The position numbers and the translations under genes are program-made. Below are positions 38,109-47,305 of a DNA stretch of 64,000 nucleotides, piece after piece. Position 1 is the first letter of the stretch. Every line of letters begins with the position of its first letter. This stretch comes from Rossellomorea aquimaris (GTDB lineage Bacteria; Bacillota; Bacilli; Bacillales; Bacillaceae_B). Location of the stretch: assembly GCF_008180865.1 (NCBI RefSeq), contig NZ_VTEX01000001.1:767261-831260 (forward strand), given 5' to 3'. A model generated the notes under the pieces. That model was not told the DNA's origin, searched no databases, and saw only the letters and a program-made list of their open reading frames with translations.

Positions 38109-38246
38109 ATGGTTTCGAAGATTCTTATTATTTTTCTAATTGGAATGATTACGCTGATGAAAGTTGATTTAATAAAAAATCGGGTTAAGAATGCAGTGAG
38201 GTATAAGTTCTCTAGTGTTGTATCGGCATTTTATATAGTGCGGTAG
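38109..38246 (+). CDS. Small membrane protein
   Basis: The 45-residue peptide (MVSKILIIFLIGMITLMKVD...) has one N-terminal hydrophobic helix and a basic tail (LIKNRVKNAVRYKFSS). GGAGG at 38095-38099 is nine bases upstream. It starts 27 bases after the DUF3231 gene and is probably in the same transcript. No family known. Confidence 0.5.
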   Translation: MVSKILIIFLIGMITLMKVDLIKNRVKNAVRYKFSSVVSAFYIVR

Positions 38247-38390
38247 TATGAAATATGAAAGATAATGTATCCAAATCTTATTTTTAGGTTTGGATCTTTT
38301 ATTTTCTTGTGGGTGAATTTGTTCATAAGTTACACTGTTAATGAGGAAAGCGTGTGCAAAGTAAAGCCCAACTGGAAAGCGGGAGATAAA

Positions 38391-39215
38391 ATGTCCATTA
38401 CATACAAATATTTTGAAGGAGAAAACGATTTAGCTCTTCAATATGATTTCTGGAGAAAAATAACATCCACGCTTCCCTTTGCCTGGAAACCGACAATGTC
38501 TCCAATATTATTTAAAGAACAAAAGGGATTTGACCCGAGATCACTCTGCTTTGCCTATGAAGGTGATGATCTTATTGGATACATGAGCTTTACAGGGAAA
38601 GGTGATTTTGTTTCTCTTGGTTACCCTTGGGTCTTATCAGGATATGAAGGGATTCAGGATGGATTATTTGAGCGGGTGAATGGTTTTGCTGTAAGCGATG
38701 AGTACGGAGGGAAGATTTTGGCTCAACGTTTTCGTGAACAGTGGAAGGATCAAATTCTTTATTTTGAAGCAAATGGATTTGAAATCACCAATGAATCCAA
38801 ATTAATTGGCAAATATCTTTCGAAAGTAGAATCGACAGAAGATAATATAGAGTTCTCATGGAAGGTCTCCAATGAGTTTATTTTTGAAGATTGGCGTTCC
38901 ATCATGGAGGAAAATGATGAAGTGAATGAAGCCCAAATCAAAATGATGGAAGAATACTATTCGTCCGTTGATTTTGACTTTTCCATTTCGTTTTTTAACG
39001 AGGAACAGATGATTGGCGTCATGGGAGTAACATTACGTGAAGATACAAGTTATAGTGAAGTATTGTCTTTTGGGATACTACAAGAATTCAAGATTCATAA
39101 GGGTAAAATGATTTGTGTGTTGATGAATGAGGCAAGGTCACGAGGAGCCGAAACAATTACATTTCATGCATCAGATATTCCTGAAGGGGATATCCAAAAG
39201 GAATTGGGTTTGTGA
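38391..39215 (+). CDS. GNAT-like N-acetyltransferase, possibly C-terminally shortened
   Basis: The 274-residue protein has two GNAT-like halves; FAYEGDDLIGYMSFTGKGDF and SFFNEEQMIGVMGVTLRED look like the beta4 strands, but the pyrophosphate-binding Q/R-x-x-G-x-G/A loop is poorly preserved. It ends soon after GAETITFHASDIPEGDIQKE, where a full GNAT would usually have another strand, so the end may be truncated. ATG 38391 with GGGAG upstream is preferred over the longer frame from 38265. Substrate unknown. Confidence 0.55.
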   Translation: MSITYKYFEGENDLALQYDFWRKITSTLPFAWKPTMSPILFKEQKGFDPRSLCFAYEGDDLIGYMSFTGKGDFVSLGYPWVLSGYEGIQDGLFERVNGFAVSDEYGGKILAQRFREQWKDQILYFEANGFEITNESKLIGKYLSKVESTEDNIEFSWKVSNEFIFEDWRSIMEENDEVNEAQIKMMEEYYSSVDFDFSISFFNEEQMIGVMGVTLREDTSYSEVLSFGILQEFKIHKGKMICVLMNEARSRGAETITFHASDIPEGDIQKELGL

Positions 39216-39568
39216 GCTTACGAAAGATGTCATGATGGTGAAGGAAGTATAGGCATCTTGAAATCTATTTGGAAATCATATTGATAGCAGTGCTGTAAAT
39301 GTAAGGGATTACTATTATGGCAGGTGATCTGCCATTCATCACAAAATGTTCGGAATTTCTTCAGCTATTATATGACAAAGTGACTTCAGATAGTATAGAA
39401 TGAAAGATAATTAAGGTAAGGCTTCAAGAGCATAGAGTGAATCATGCAATTGTTTTGAATATCGATTTTCACATTAATGATGGTTAATTGAAGTAAAACG
39501 GTTCTCAAATAATTCGCCTGATTCACTTCATTCTTTTGGTAGGTTGTGCTGTTTTAAGGAGAGAATTG
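39216..39568. other. Intergenic interval
   Basis: No clear gene is present. A 28-codon frame (39317-39403) behind AAGGGA is noted but too weak to call. The last 30 bases hold the AAGGAGA site of the next gene. The interval could hold remains of the GNAT gene's 3' end. Confidence 0.4.
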
Positions 39569-40366
39569 ATGCTAGAATACAACGTTCATCAAGGAGTCGG
39601 CAAAGAGTATGTGGTGTTTCTCCATGGAATTGGGGGAAACTCAAGAATTTTCGGCAAGCAGCTCGATATATTCAAGAAATCTTATAATGTGATAACGATT
39701 CATTTGCCAGGGCATGGAGAGTCCCCAAGTGTAGAATCATATAATGAAAAATTCACAATTGATTTAAATGTTCGTGAGGTTCTTAAAGTACTTGATCATC
39801 TGAAAGTGGAAAGAGCCCATTTTATAGGCATATCCCTTGGCTCGGTTCTGATTCACGCTTTGCTCCAAACTGCTCCAAATCGGGTGAAAAGTGCCGTTTT
39901 AGGAGGGGGGATAACAAGGTTTAATTTATTATCCAATACACTTCTAAAAATCGGTGACGCAGTAAAAAATATCATTCCATTTATGTGGTTATATAAAATT
40001 TTCGCCTATATCATGATGCCTAAGAGCAATCACAAAGTTTCACGAAAATTATTCATCCGTGAAGCAAAGAAAATGAACCGTAATGATTTTCTCGGGTGGT
40101 ATCGCCTCACCCCTTATGTGAAATCAACATACGCTTCTGTACAAGAAAGGGCTTCTCATATTCCCAAGCTTTACATATCCGGGAAAGAAGATCACCTATT
40201 TGTACAGTCTCTTGATCAGGATACAAAAGGAGACCCATCTGCTACGAAAGTGTTCATTGAAGATTGCGGCCATGTTTGTAATGTAGAGAAGCCAAGGGAA
40301 TTTAATCGACTGGCACTTGATTTTATTTATAAGAACCAGGGTGTACCATTACGCAAGGTTCAATAA
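39569..40366 (+). CDS. Alpha/beta hydrolase
   Basis: The 265-residue protein has the typical order: VVFLHGIGGNSRIF (oxyanion region), HLPGHGES, the nucleophile elbow GISLGS (about residue 95), an Asp in SGKEDHLF and the catalytic His in DCGHVCNVEKP. This is a small esterase/hydrolase of unknown substrate. ATG 39569 is supported by AAGGAGA. Terminator-like hairpins follow. Confidence 0.87.
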   Translation: MLEYNVHQGVGKEYVVFLHGIGGNSRIFGKQLDIFKKSYNVITIHLPGHGESPSVESYNEKFTIDLNVREVLKVLDHLKVERAHFIGISLGSVLIHALLQTAPNRVKSAVLGGGITRFNLLSNTLLKIGDAVKNIIPFMWLYKIFAYIMMPKSNHKVSRKLFIREAKKMNRNDFLGWYRLTPYVKSTYASVQERASHIPKLYISGKEDHLFVQSLDQDTKGDPSATKVFIEDCGHVCNVEKPREFNRLALDFIYKNQGVPLRKVQ

Positions 40367-40378
40367 AAACAGATGTTA

Positions 40379-40409
40379 CCCATTTCTTTATCGAGATGGG
40401 AATTTTTTT
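40379..40409 (+). terminator. Rho-independent terminator
   Basis: CCCATTTC / GAGATGGG (one G-U pair) with a 6-base loop, then AA and seven T. It follows the hydrolase gene. Confidence 0.75.
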
Positions 40410-40452
40410 GTTAATGTCTGTATTCCCATGGAATGAATATGAGAGAGTAGAG

Positions 40453-40500
40453 AAATCTCTGTTAAGTAATCTGATGGTTCTTAACAGGGATTTTTTTGTT
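40453..40500 (+). terminator. Second terminator-like hairpin
   Basis: AAATCTCTGTTAAG / CTTAACAGGGATTT (one G-U pair) with a 13-base loop and seven T. There is no open reading frame between this and the terminator at 40379. Confidence 0.75.
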
Positions 40501-40617
40501 CTCTGGTTAAGGAATTAGAGAAAGGGAATAGGGAGGGAGGGCGATGATTAGGTGATATTTCTTTTGATAGTTCCGTCCCTTAAAGGATTTATGAAACATT
40601 AAGAGAATATAGTACCT

Positions 40618-41382
40618 ATGGGTGTGCTAAAGGCGGGTGAGGGTTTCTTGAAAGAGATGATGAATTTCAGGTATGAGGAGTATCCTTTTGTGTTGTTTTC
40701 CGTATCCCATGTAGCAGCGATGATTGTCTCGTTGGGATGTATGATCGGTTTGTATGTGCTCAGAAATAGATTAAGCTGCAGAGGTAAGGCTGTTTTAAAA
40801 TGGCTTCTCATGGTGCTCCTGGTTTTGAGTGAAGCATTATTTCAAATTTGGTACATTATCAATGATCATTGGGATGTAGCCATAAATTTGCCGTTTCAAT
40901 TATGTTCCATCTCATTGTATTTGTGCACGATCATGCTTATTACGAAAAACTATAAAATCTTTGAAATCAGTTTTTTTGCCAGTATGACAGGTGCTATTAT
41001 AGCCATCGTGACGCCAGAGTTATTTTTTGGTTTTCCCCACTTTCGTTATTTTCAATTCTTCTTAGCACATTTGGGGATTGTATTATCCTGTTTGTACATG
41101 GTATGGATCGAAGGCTTCACATTGACGTTCCGGTCAATGGTGAGGGCATTCATTGCTTTAAATCTAATCGCTGTCATCGTGTTCATGGTGAACAGATTGG
41201 TAGGAGCAAATTATATGTTTCTTTCTCATAAACCGTATAATGCAAGTCCCATAGACTATTTAGGCGAGTATCCCTACTATCTCCTGGCTCTTGAAGGTGT
41301 CGCCATTATATTATTCAGCCTTCTTTATTTACCGTTTTATCTCTTAGAAAATAGGAAAAGTGGAAGAAATGTAAATACATGA
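40618..41382 (+). CDS. TIGR02206-family integral membrane protein (YwaF-like)
   Basis: The 254-residue protein has about six to seven hydrophobic helices and the family blocks YPFVLFSVSHVAAMI, INLPFQLCSISLYL and YMFLSHKPYNASPIDYLG, then GEYPYYLLALEG. It fits the TIGR02206 family of Bacillus integral membrane proteins (B. subtilis YwaF) of unknown function. The start is uncertain: ATG 40618 has a poor ribosome binding site, and TTG 40648 behind GGGTGAGGG is an alternative that shortens it by ten residues. Confidence 0.82.
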   Translation: MGVLKAGEGFLKEMMNFRYEEYPFVLFSVSHVAAMIVSLGCMIGLYVLRNRLSCRGKAVLKWLLMVLLVLSEALFQIWYIINDHWDVAINLPFQLCSISLYLCTIMLITKNYKIFEISFFASMTGAIIAIVTPELFFGFPHFRYFQFFLAHLGIVLSCLYMVWIEGFTLTFRSMVRAFIALNLIAVIVFMVNRLVGANYMFLSHKPYNASPIDYLGEYPYYLLALEGVAIILFSLLYLPFYLLENRKSGRNVNT

Positions 41383-41436
41383 AACTTTCCTGGGTTTCAA
41401 TTCGTCTATTACATATAAGAAAAGTCAGGTGTAGGA

Positions 41437-41991
41437 ATGATGAGTAATAGTATAATCATAAGTATTATCATTTTGGTTTCTTACAGTCTAGGGAGTATGA
41501 CGGGTGCTTATTATATAGTGAAAATGTTTACCGGTGAAGATATCCGTTTACTTGGAAGCGGAAATGTCGGAGCGACGAATGCAGGTCGAGCTATAGGGAA
41601 AAAAGGTTTTCTTCTGACGTTGCTGATAGATGCCGGGAAAGTGATTCTTGCATTAATGATAACGGCACAACTGGCAGAAGGTGAGGGTTATTTTGTTCTC
41701 AGTTCTATATTTGTCATGATCGGACATCTGTTTCCAATCCAGCTTGGGCTTCACGGGGGAAAGGGAGTAGTTGCTTATTTAGCAACTGCATTATTTCTTA
41801 ATCCCCTTACAATTGGGGTTTTCGCCATCACTATGGGAATCTCATATATGATTTTGAGAAAATACACCATTGCAGGTTTTCTTTCAATGGCAACCATTCC
41901 GATTACGGCATATGTGATTGAGGGTTCATTCACCATTTTTATCGGATTATTGTCACTTTTTGTGACGGTTCTGTTGGTCCATAAACGATAA
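41437..41991 (+). CDS. plsY: Glycerol-3-phosphate acyltransferase PlsY (paralogue)
   Basis: PlsY transfers an acyl group from acyl-phosphate to glycerol-3-phosphate. The 184-residue, five-helix protein has the three conserved motifs: GSGNVGATNAGRAIG, the HGGKGVVAYLA block, and the third segment near the C-terminus. The family's conserved Gly and His residues are present. The start is ATG 41437 or 41440. It precedes the GNAT-aminotransferase gene by 35 bases, and no housekeeping neighbours (parEC) are here, so it may be a dedicated copy. Confidence 0.9.
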   Translation: MMSNSIIISIIILVSYSLGSMTGAYYIVKMFTGEDIRLLGSGNVGATNAGRAIGKKGFLLTLLIDAGKVILALMITAQLAEGEGYFVLSSIFVMIGHLFPIQLGLHGGKGVVAYLATALFLNPLTIGVFAITMGISYMILRKYTIAGFLSMATIPITAYVIEGSFTIFIGLLSLFVTVLLVHKR

Positions 41992-42026
41992 CTGATGCAA
42001 TCTGCGGATACATAGGAGGTACGAGA

Positions 42027-42920
42027 ATGGAAAACCTTTCTCTTCATTATAAAATTGCAAGTGAATCAAATGAGTTTCAACAAATCTATACATTAAATTA
42101 TCAGACCTTTGTAGAAGAAATACCCCAGCACGAAGGAAATCCAGAACGCAAATTGATTGATAAGTTTCACGATGAAAATACATACGTTATTGCTAAAGAT
42201 GAAGATGAAGTCGTGGGCATGATCGCGGTTCGTGCCAAGCGTCCCTTCTCTTTGGATTTAAAACTGAGTGATCTGAATGAATATTTGCCGGCCAGTGCCG
42301 TTCCTTGTGAAATTCGCTTATTATCTGTAAAAGAAGCATATAGAAGTACAAGGGTATTTTATCAATTATGTGAGCGTTTAGTATCTTTTTGCTTGGAGAA
42401 AGGATATACGATGGCTCTCATTTCAGGAACGGTTCGTCAGCTAAAGTTGTATAAACGAATCGGCTTTCAGCCTTTTGCTGATCTCGTGGGGGAGAAAGGG
42501 GCAAAATTTCAGCCAATGTATTTAACCCGTTATAGCTTCGAAAATTCGACGAAAGCCTTTCAGCGATTAATGATTCGCAAAACAGAAAGTTCAGTTCCGC
42601 TTTCCTTCCTCCCAGGTCCGGTTCAACCTCATGAAAACGTAGAAAAAGCTTTCAAAGGTGAAGCCATTTCTCATAGAAGCAGCTCGTTTATTCATGAAAT
42701 GGAAGAAGTAAGAAGATCATTATGCGAAATAACAAACGCAAACTATGCAGAAGTTGCAGTGGGAACGGGCACCCTATCTAATGATATGGTTGCGGCTCAG
42801 CTGAAATCTTTGTCAGGCAGCGGTCTAATTCTTGCAAACGGAGAATTTGGGTTCAGGTTGATTGATCATGCAAACAGATTTGATTTACATTTTCATACGT
42901 TAGAAAGGGGACTGGAATGA
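42027..42920 (+). pseudogene. GNAT-aminotransferase fusion, 5' part (frameshifted gene)
   Basis: This frame encodes 297 residues: an N-terminal N-acyltransferase-like GNAT domain (about 1-180, with YQTFVEEIPQHEGNPERKLI, EIRLLSVKEAYR and LISGTVRQLKLYKRIGFQP), then the start of a fold-type I, class V aminotransferase (LPGPVQPHENVEKAF, HRSSSFIHEME, EVAVGTGTLSNDM). It stops at TGA 42918. Removing one G from GGGG at 42907-42910 restores the frame as ERDWNEAISLGEVESLL and joins it to the next entry. It may be a true mutation, a sequencing error or recoding. Confidence 0.85.
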
Positions 42921-43638
42921 AGCGATTTCATTAGGCGAAGTGGAAAGTTTACTCCGGGAAAATCAAAATATTAAATGGCTTTGGACGGTTCATTGTGAAA
43001 CGTCGACAGGCTACTTGTATGATCTGAAAGGCCTACTTTCTCTGTGCAAAAGGTATGGAGTGGAGCTATGCGTCGATGCCTGTAGTTCGGTTGGGACCAT
43101 TCCGGTGGACTTTAAGGAAGTGTACTTTGCCACAACGGTCAGTGGGAAGGGGTTAGGCTCTTATCCCGGCCTCGCCATTGTATTTCATCGAGATGAAATA
43201 CAGCCCAGCCCATCAATTCCAAGGTATCTGGACATGGGAATGTACGAGGTGAATGCAAGCATCCCATATACCCACTCATCTAATCTAGTAAGGGCGCTAA
43301 AGGAGGCACTGCATTTTATTCAGTTTGAAATGCATGAAAATTTAGCTCAAAGAGTAAGGTATGTGCTAACTCAAGGAGGATTTCATATATTAGGGGATGA
43401 AAACTATTCTCCTGGAGTGATTACAATTGCACTGGAGAGGGAACAGTGTAGTAGGCAGTTTGGTGATGTTTGTAAAGATAGAGGTATTTTATTAAGCTAC
43501 GAAAGTGACTATTTAGTAAAGAGAAATTGGGTTCAGGTAGCACTTATGGGAAGAAAAAACGAACGAAAGGTTTTGGAAGCAATGAACATACTCAACAAAG
43601 AATATCAAAGCAATGTCGATTCAAGGGTTGTGAAATGA
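42913..43638 (+). pseudogene. GNAT-aminotransferase fusion, 3' part (frameshifted gene)
   Basis: In the +1 frame, from about 42913, the sequence continues WNEAISLGEVESLLREN and carries the rest of a class V aminotransferase: LWTVHCETSTGYLYDLKGL, ELCVDACSSVGTIPVDF (PLP-binding Asp), the PLP-lysine candidate in TTVSGKGLGSYPGLAIVF, and the C-terminal small domain. It resembles 2-aminoethylphosphonate/alanine-glyoxylate transaminase-like enzymes. A late ATG at 42940 could only give a truncated protein. It overlaps the LtaS-like start by four bases. Confidence 0.85.
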
Positions 43639-45494
43639 ACAGGTTATCCCGTTTTATTTCTCGCTTTAAGACATATAAATTAATTGGGTTTGCACTCATA
43701 ACCTTATGGTTGAAGACCGTATTAGTTTCTTTTATTGGGTTTAATTTACATATCGAATCCTTATTGGACTTATTACTCATCATATTCAATCCTCTTGGTT
43801 CGTTAATGCTATTAATTGGTTTCAGTTTTTACTTCTCTAAGAAGATAAAACCCGCTGTTGTCATCCTTGTTATGGGGATTGCAACCGGGCTTTTATACGG
43901 TGATCTTTTATATTTTCGATTTTACTCAGATTTTGTTACTGTTCCGATTTTATTTCAGTTTAAAAATGTGGGGGGGATCGGACCAAGTACCTTTGAACTG
44001 ATGAGTCCCTGGGATCTCCTTTTAATTGTAGATTTCCTGATTGTCGGGTGGTTATTAAAAAGAAAGTGGACGGCTACCTCTTCCATTAAGGTCTCAAAGA
44101 GGTGGAAACTTTCATATATCGGGTTGAGTCTAGTGTTACTACTTGTAACCGTAGGATTAGGGCTGATGAAATCCCCATATTTATTTGCTGAATCATATGA
44201 TAGAGAGCAAATGGTCAAATCAGTGGGACCATACAATTATCACCTATATGATATTGGGGTTGAAGCTACGGTACCCTTCACCAAGATGCTTGCCAGTAAA
44301 TCAGACACAGAAGCGTCCATTAAATATACACAATCCAAGAAACATAACAACTCCGATTTGTACGGTGTTGCCGATGGAAAAAATGTTGTACTGATCAGTA
44401 TGGAATCTACCCAAAATTTTGTCATCAACCAAAAAGTCGATGGGGAAGAAATCACACCTTTCTTAAATTCATTAATCAAGGATAGCTTTTATTTCAATCA
44501 AATTTATGACCAGACAGCTCAAGGGAAAACCTCAGATTCTGAATTCATGATCGATACTGGTTTATACCCATTAGCAAGCGGTTCAGCATTTGTTCGCAAA
44601 CCGGATAACCGTTATAAAAGTATGCCTCATATTTTGGAAAAGAAAGAAGATTATTATGCGGCAGTTTTTCATGGGAATGATCGCACTTTTTGGAATCGTG
44701 AAATTATGTACGAATCGTTAGGCTACGACCGCTATTTTTCAAAGAGAGATTTCAATGTTACGGAAGAAAACTCTGTTAACTACGGATTAAAGGATATCCC
44801 GTTCTTTGAGCAATCCATTTCGTATCTTGAGAATTTACCTCAACCGTTTTACACCCGTTTGATTACGCTGACCAATCACTTTCCTTTTTTATTGGAAGAA
44901 GAGGATAAACTTATTCCAGAGGCTTCAACAAATGAGGATGTTGTGAACCGTTACGTAACAACCGTACGTTATGAGGATGAAGCGATTAAATCATTGTTTA
45001 ACAGGCTTAAGAAAAATGGTTTATATAAGGACACGATTTTTGTACTATATGGAGACCATTATGGCATCTCCGAAAAATATGAAAATGGAGTGTTCGAACT
45101 TTTAGGGCAGGAAGACACCCCGGTGAATCATGTAAAACTTCAACAAGTACCACTCATTATCCATGTACCTGGTGAAAAGGGAAAAACAATCAAAACGATA
45201 GGTGGAGAAATCGATATTCGTCCAACCATTCTCCATTTATTGGGGATTAAAACGAAGGATAATCTTTCCTTTGGACATAATCTGTTCACACGAAAAGAAG
45301 ATCACCCAGTCATTTTCAGGGATGGTGACTTTGTAACTGAAAAGTACGTCTTTAAAGACAATGTTTGCTATGATAAGAGCAGTGAAGCAACGACTTCTGA
45401 ATCATCATGTGAGCCATTTAAAGAAACCGTAAGAAAAGAATTAGGCATGTCTGATGATATTATTTATGGAGATTTGTTGAGGTTTTTAGATTAG
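43635..45494 (+). CDS. LtaS-family sulfatase-fold phosphoglycerol transferase
   Basis: LtaS enzymes build the polyglycerol-phosphate chain of lipoteichoic acid from phosphatidylglycerol. The 619-residue protein has five N-terminal membrane helices and an extracellular sulfatase-like domain with SMESTQNF (metal-binding Glu), the catalytic threonine in QGKTSDSEFM, LTNHFPFL and LYGDHYGIS (metal-binding Asp/His). All key residues are present. ATG 43635 overlaps the aminotransferase stop (ATGA). B. subtilis has four such paralogues, so the exact role is open. A terminator follows. Confidence 0.93.
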   Translation: MNRLSRFISRFKTYKLIGFALITLWLKTVLVSFIGFNLHIESLLDLLLIIFNPLGSLMLLIGFSFYFSKKIKPAVVILVMGIATGLLYGDLLYFRFYSDFVTVPILFQFKNVGGIGPSTFELMSPWDLLLIVDFLIVGWLLKRKWTATSSIKVSKRWKLSYIGLSLVLLLVTVGLGLMKSPYLFAESYDREQMVKSVGPYNYHLYDIGVEATVPFTKMLASKSDTEASIKYTQSKKHNNSDLYGVADGKNVVLISMESTQNFVINQKVDGEEITPFLNSLIKDSFYFNQIYDQTAQGKTSDSEFMIDTGLYPLASGSAFVRKPDNRYKSMPHILEKKEDYYAAVFHGNDRTFWNREIMYESLGYDRYFSKRDFNVTEENSVNYGLKDIPFFEQSISYLENLPQPFYTRLITLTNHFPFLLEEEDKLIPEASTNEDVVNRYVTTVRYEDEAIKSLFNRLKKNGLYKDTIFVLYGDHYGISEKYENGVFELLGQEDTPVNHVKLQQVPLIIHVPGEKGKTIKTIGGEIDIRPTILHLLGIKTKDNLSFGHNLFTRKEDHPVIFRDGDFVTEKYVFKDNVCYDKSSEATTSESSCEPFKETVRKELGMSDDIIYGDLLRFLD

Positions 45495-45500
45495 ACGAAG

Positions 45501-45535
45501 AAAACCCGGCTCTATTGTAGAGTCGGGTTTTGGAT
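45501..45535 (+). terminator. Rho-independent terminator after the ltaS-like gene
   Basis: AAAACCCGGCTCTA / TAGAGTCGGGTTTT (one G-U pair) with loop TTG. Confidence 0.9.
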
Positions 45536-45542
45536 TGGTCAT

Positions 45543-45920
45543 TTAATTATCGATAATATTATTATGTAAACTTAAGTCATTCCTTTTAGAATTCATTTCA
45601 TAGAATCTTCCATTAAACCCGATCACTTCTAGACTAAATATACGGTTCGGGTCATTTAGGCTTATGTAGTGTCTATTTATACGTAATGTAAATAGTCCAG
45701 GAGAATAGGCTCCGTTTCCATTTGCAAGTTTAATTCTCTCAGTAATGTTCCCATTACCATTTTCCAATTCAATGATAGAGCAGTCTTTATTGCAATCCAT
45801 ATTGTATTCTTCATGCAGCCAAAGGGTAAAATCTTTTTCTGTAGGCTTATTGAGAATGGTTATTATGCAAAGGGTTACGATTACACCTATTAGAAATAGG
45901 AATGTCCATTTTTTACTCAT
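45543..45920 (-). CDS. Hypothetical membrane-anchored protein
   Basis: The 125-residue product has a single N-terminal helix (about residues 5-23, FLFLIGVIVTLCIITIL) and a soluble part with two close cysteines (MDCNKDCSII). The rest is polar with mixed beta character. No family recognised. GGAGG lies nine bases before ATG 45920. It ends just after the terminator of the ltaS-like gene on the other strand. Confidence 0.65.
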   Translation of the reverse strand: MSKKWTFLFLIGVIVTLCIITILNKPTEKDFTLWLHEEYNMDCNKDCSIIELENGNGNITERIKLANGNGAYSPGLFTLRINRHYISLNDPNRIFSLEVIGFNGRFYEMNSKRNDLSLHNNIIDN

Positions 45921-46012
45921 TGTATTTAGCCTCCCACCAGGTTGTAAAGCCCTGGAAAATCTTGATAAATTAAGTGTATCACAGATTAAGAGAGATGAGA
46001 TTACTCTAATAT

Positions 46013-46043
46013 AAAAGCTTAGGATAAAATATCCTAAGCTTTT
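46013..46043. terminator. Hairpin downstream of the kinase gene
   Basis: AAAAGCTTAGGAT / ATCCTAAGCTTTT is a perfect 13-bp stem with loop AAAAT. It lies 9 bases after the stop of the minus-strand kinase and is T-rich on both strands, so it could work in both directions. Confidence 0.8.
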
Positions 46044-46051
46044 GGTTATGT

Positions 46052-47305
46052 TTATTGTTTGGTTGTGAGAGGGAGAAGAATTTTCACAATGGTACCCTTA
46101 TTCAACTCACTTTCGTACTCAATCATTCCACCCATTTCACGAATGATTTTATTCGTCACCATGCTTCCAAGGCCGGTGCCCTTTGTTTTCGTGGTGTAAA
46201 AAGGTAAGCCGATCTTTTTTAACTCATCCCCAGTCATTCCTTTTCCCGTGTCTGAAATATTGATTACCACATTGTCCCTGAAAGAGTCTTCTTTTATAAA
46301 GATGGTGATTTCTCCATGTTCCTCAATGGATTCAATTCCGTTTTTGATGACGTTCATAATCGCTTGCTTCATATGATGTTCATCACCCTTAATATAATGG
46401 TTGTCGTTTTGCTGGAATAGTATCGTTGTATTCGAATAGGAGGCAAATGGTCTTAGTAAATCGACACAGTCCTGAATCACTCTTTCCAGGTTGAGTGTAG
46501 ACAGTTGAAATTCACTAGGCCTTGCTACGCTAAGATAGTCTGTGATGATTTTATTCGTACGATCTAATTCATTCAGAATAAGAGGGGAGTACCTTTTAAA
46601 CTGTTCATCCTCGGTGTCCTCGCTTAGATGCTGTATGAATCCTCTTACGGTTGCAAGGGGATTGCGAATCTCATGGGCAATTGAAGCCGCCATCTGTCCC
46701 ACCATATTCAATTTGTCGAGATACACCATTTCTTCGATCTGTCTGTTCGTGTGAATCAAATGTTCAATAATGAATACAAGAGCCACAAAAGTAAAATAGA
46801 AAACGGTGAAATAAATAAAATAAAAAGTCAAATGAAGAATAGGAATAAAGCTGTTGATAATCGTGATATAAAACAATGAATGAACCAGGAAAATAATTGT
46901 ACTGCCTAATAATTTATATTGTGTATTTAAAAGCATCCTACGAAAGAGAATGCCTATTACAAACGCAAGGACCGAGACCGTTATTCCAACCATGACATAT
47001 GGACCGCCTATTAAATAGCGGAAGATGATCACGCAACCTAAAACGATCGATCCTGATAATAATCCGGCGTAGATCGTTGCTATTAAAATGGCGATCATGC
47101 GTAAGTCAAAATGAGTTTTTCCAAGGGTTTCAATCGGATAAAGCATACACAATAAAGCCCCAAAGGATGCTATAAGACCATAAGTGAGTTTATGTTTAAA
47201 ATGTGGAACTTGTTTTTCTTTAAATGGAAATAATACGTTAGCATTATACGTAAATGAAAACAAAATTGTAATATTGACCAACAAAGTTTTGATTAATGTA
47301 ATCAA
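46052..47305 (-). CDS. KinB-like sensor histidine kinase
   Basis: The 417-residue protein has six or so N-terminal membrane helices (about 1-195, 5TMR-LYT-like), then the phosphoacceptor box AASIAHEIRNPLATVRGFIQHL (split here: AHEIRNPLATVRGF), and an HATPase domain with NGIESIEEHGEI (N box), DTGKGM (G1) and GTGLGSMV (G2). This is the layout of sporulation kinase KinB. No response regulator is adjacent, which fits an orphan kinase feeding a phosphorelay. Start is TTG 47305 with GGAGG upstream. Confidence 0.9.
   Translation of the reverse strand: MITLIKTLLVNITILFSFTYNANVLFPFKEKQVPHFKHKLTYGLIASFGALLCMLYPIETLGKTHFDLRMIAILIATIYAGLLSGSIVLGCVIIFRYLIGGPYVMVGITVSVLAFVIGILFRRMLLNTQYKLLGSTIIFLVHSLFYITIINSFIPILHLTFYFIYFTVFYFTFVALVFIIEHLIHTNRQIEEMVYLDKLNMVGQMAASIAHEIRNPLATVRGFIQHLSEDTEDEQFKRYSPLILNELDRTNKIITDYLSVARPSEFQLSTLNLERVIQDCVDLLRPFASYSNTTILFQQNDNHYIKGDEHHMKQAIMNVIKNGIESIEEHGEITIFIKEDSFRDNVVINISDTGKGMTGDELKKIGLPFYTTKTKGTGLGSMVTNKIIREMGGMIEYESELNKGTIVKILLPLTTKQ

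Noticed and set aside
39317-39403. 28-codon frame in the gap after the GNAT gene
   Set aside because: AAGGGA is acceptably spaced, but the peptide has no recognisable feature, so it was not called.
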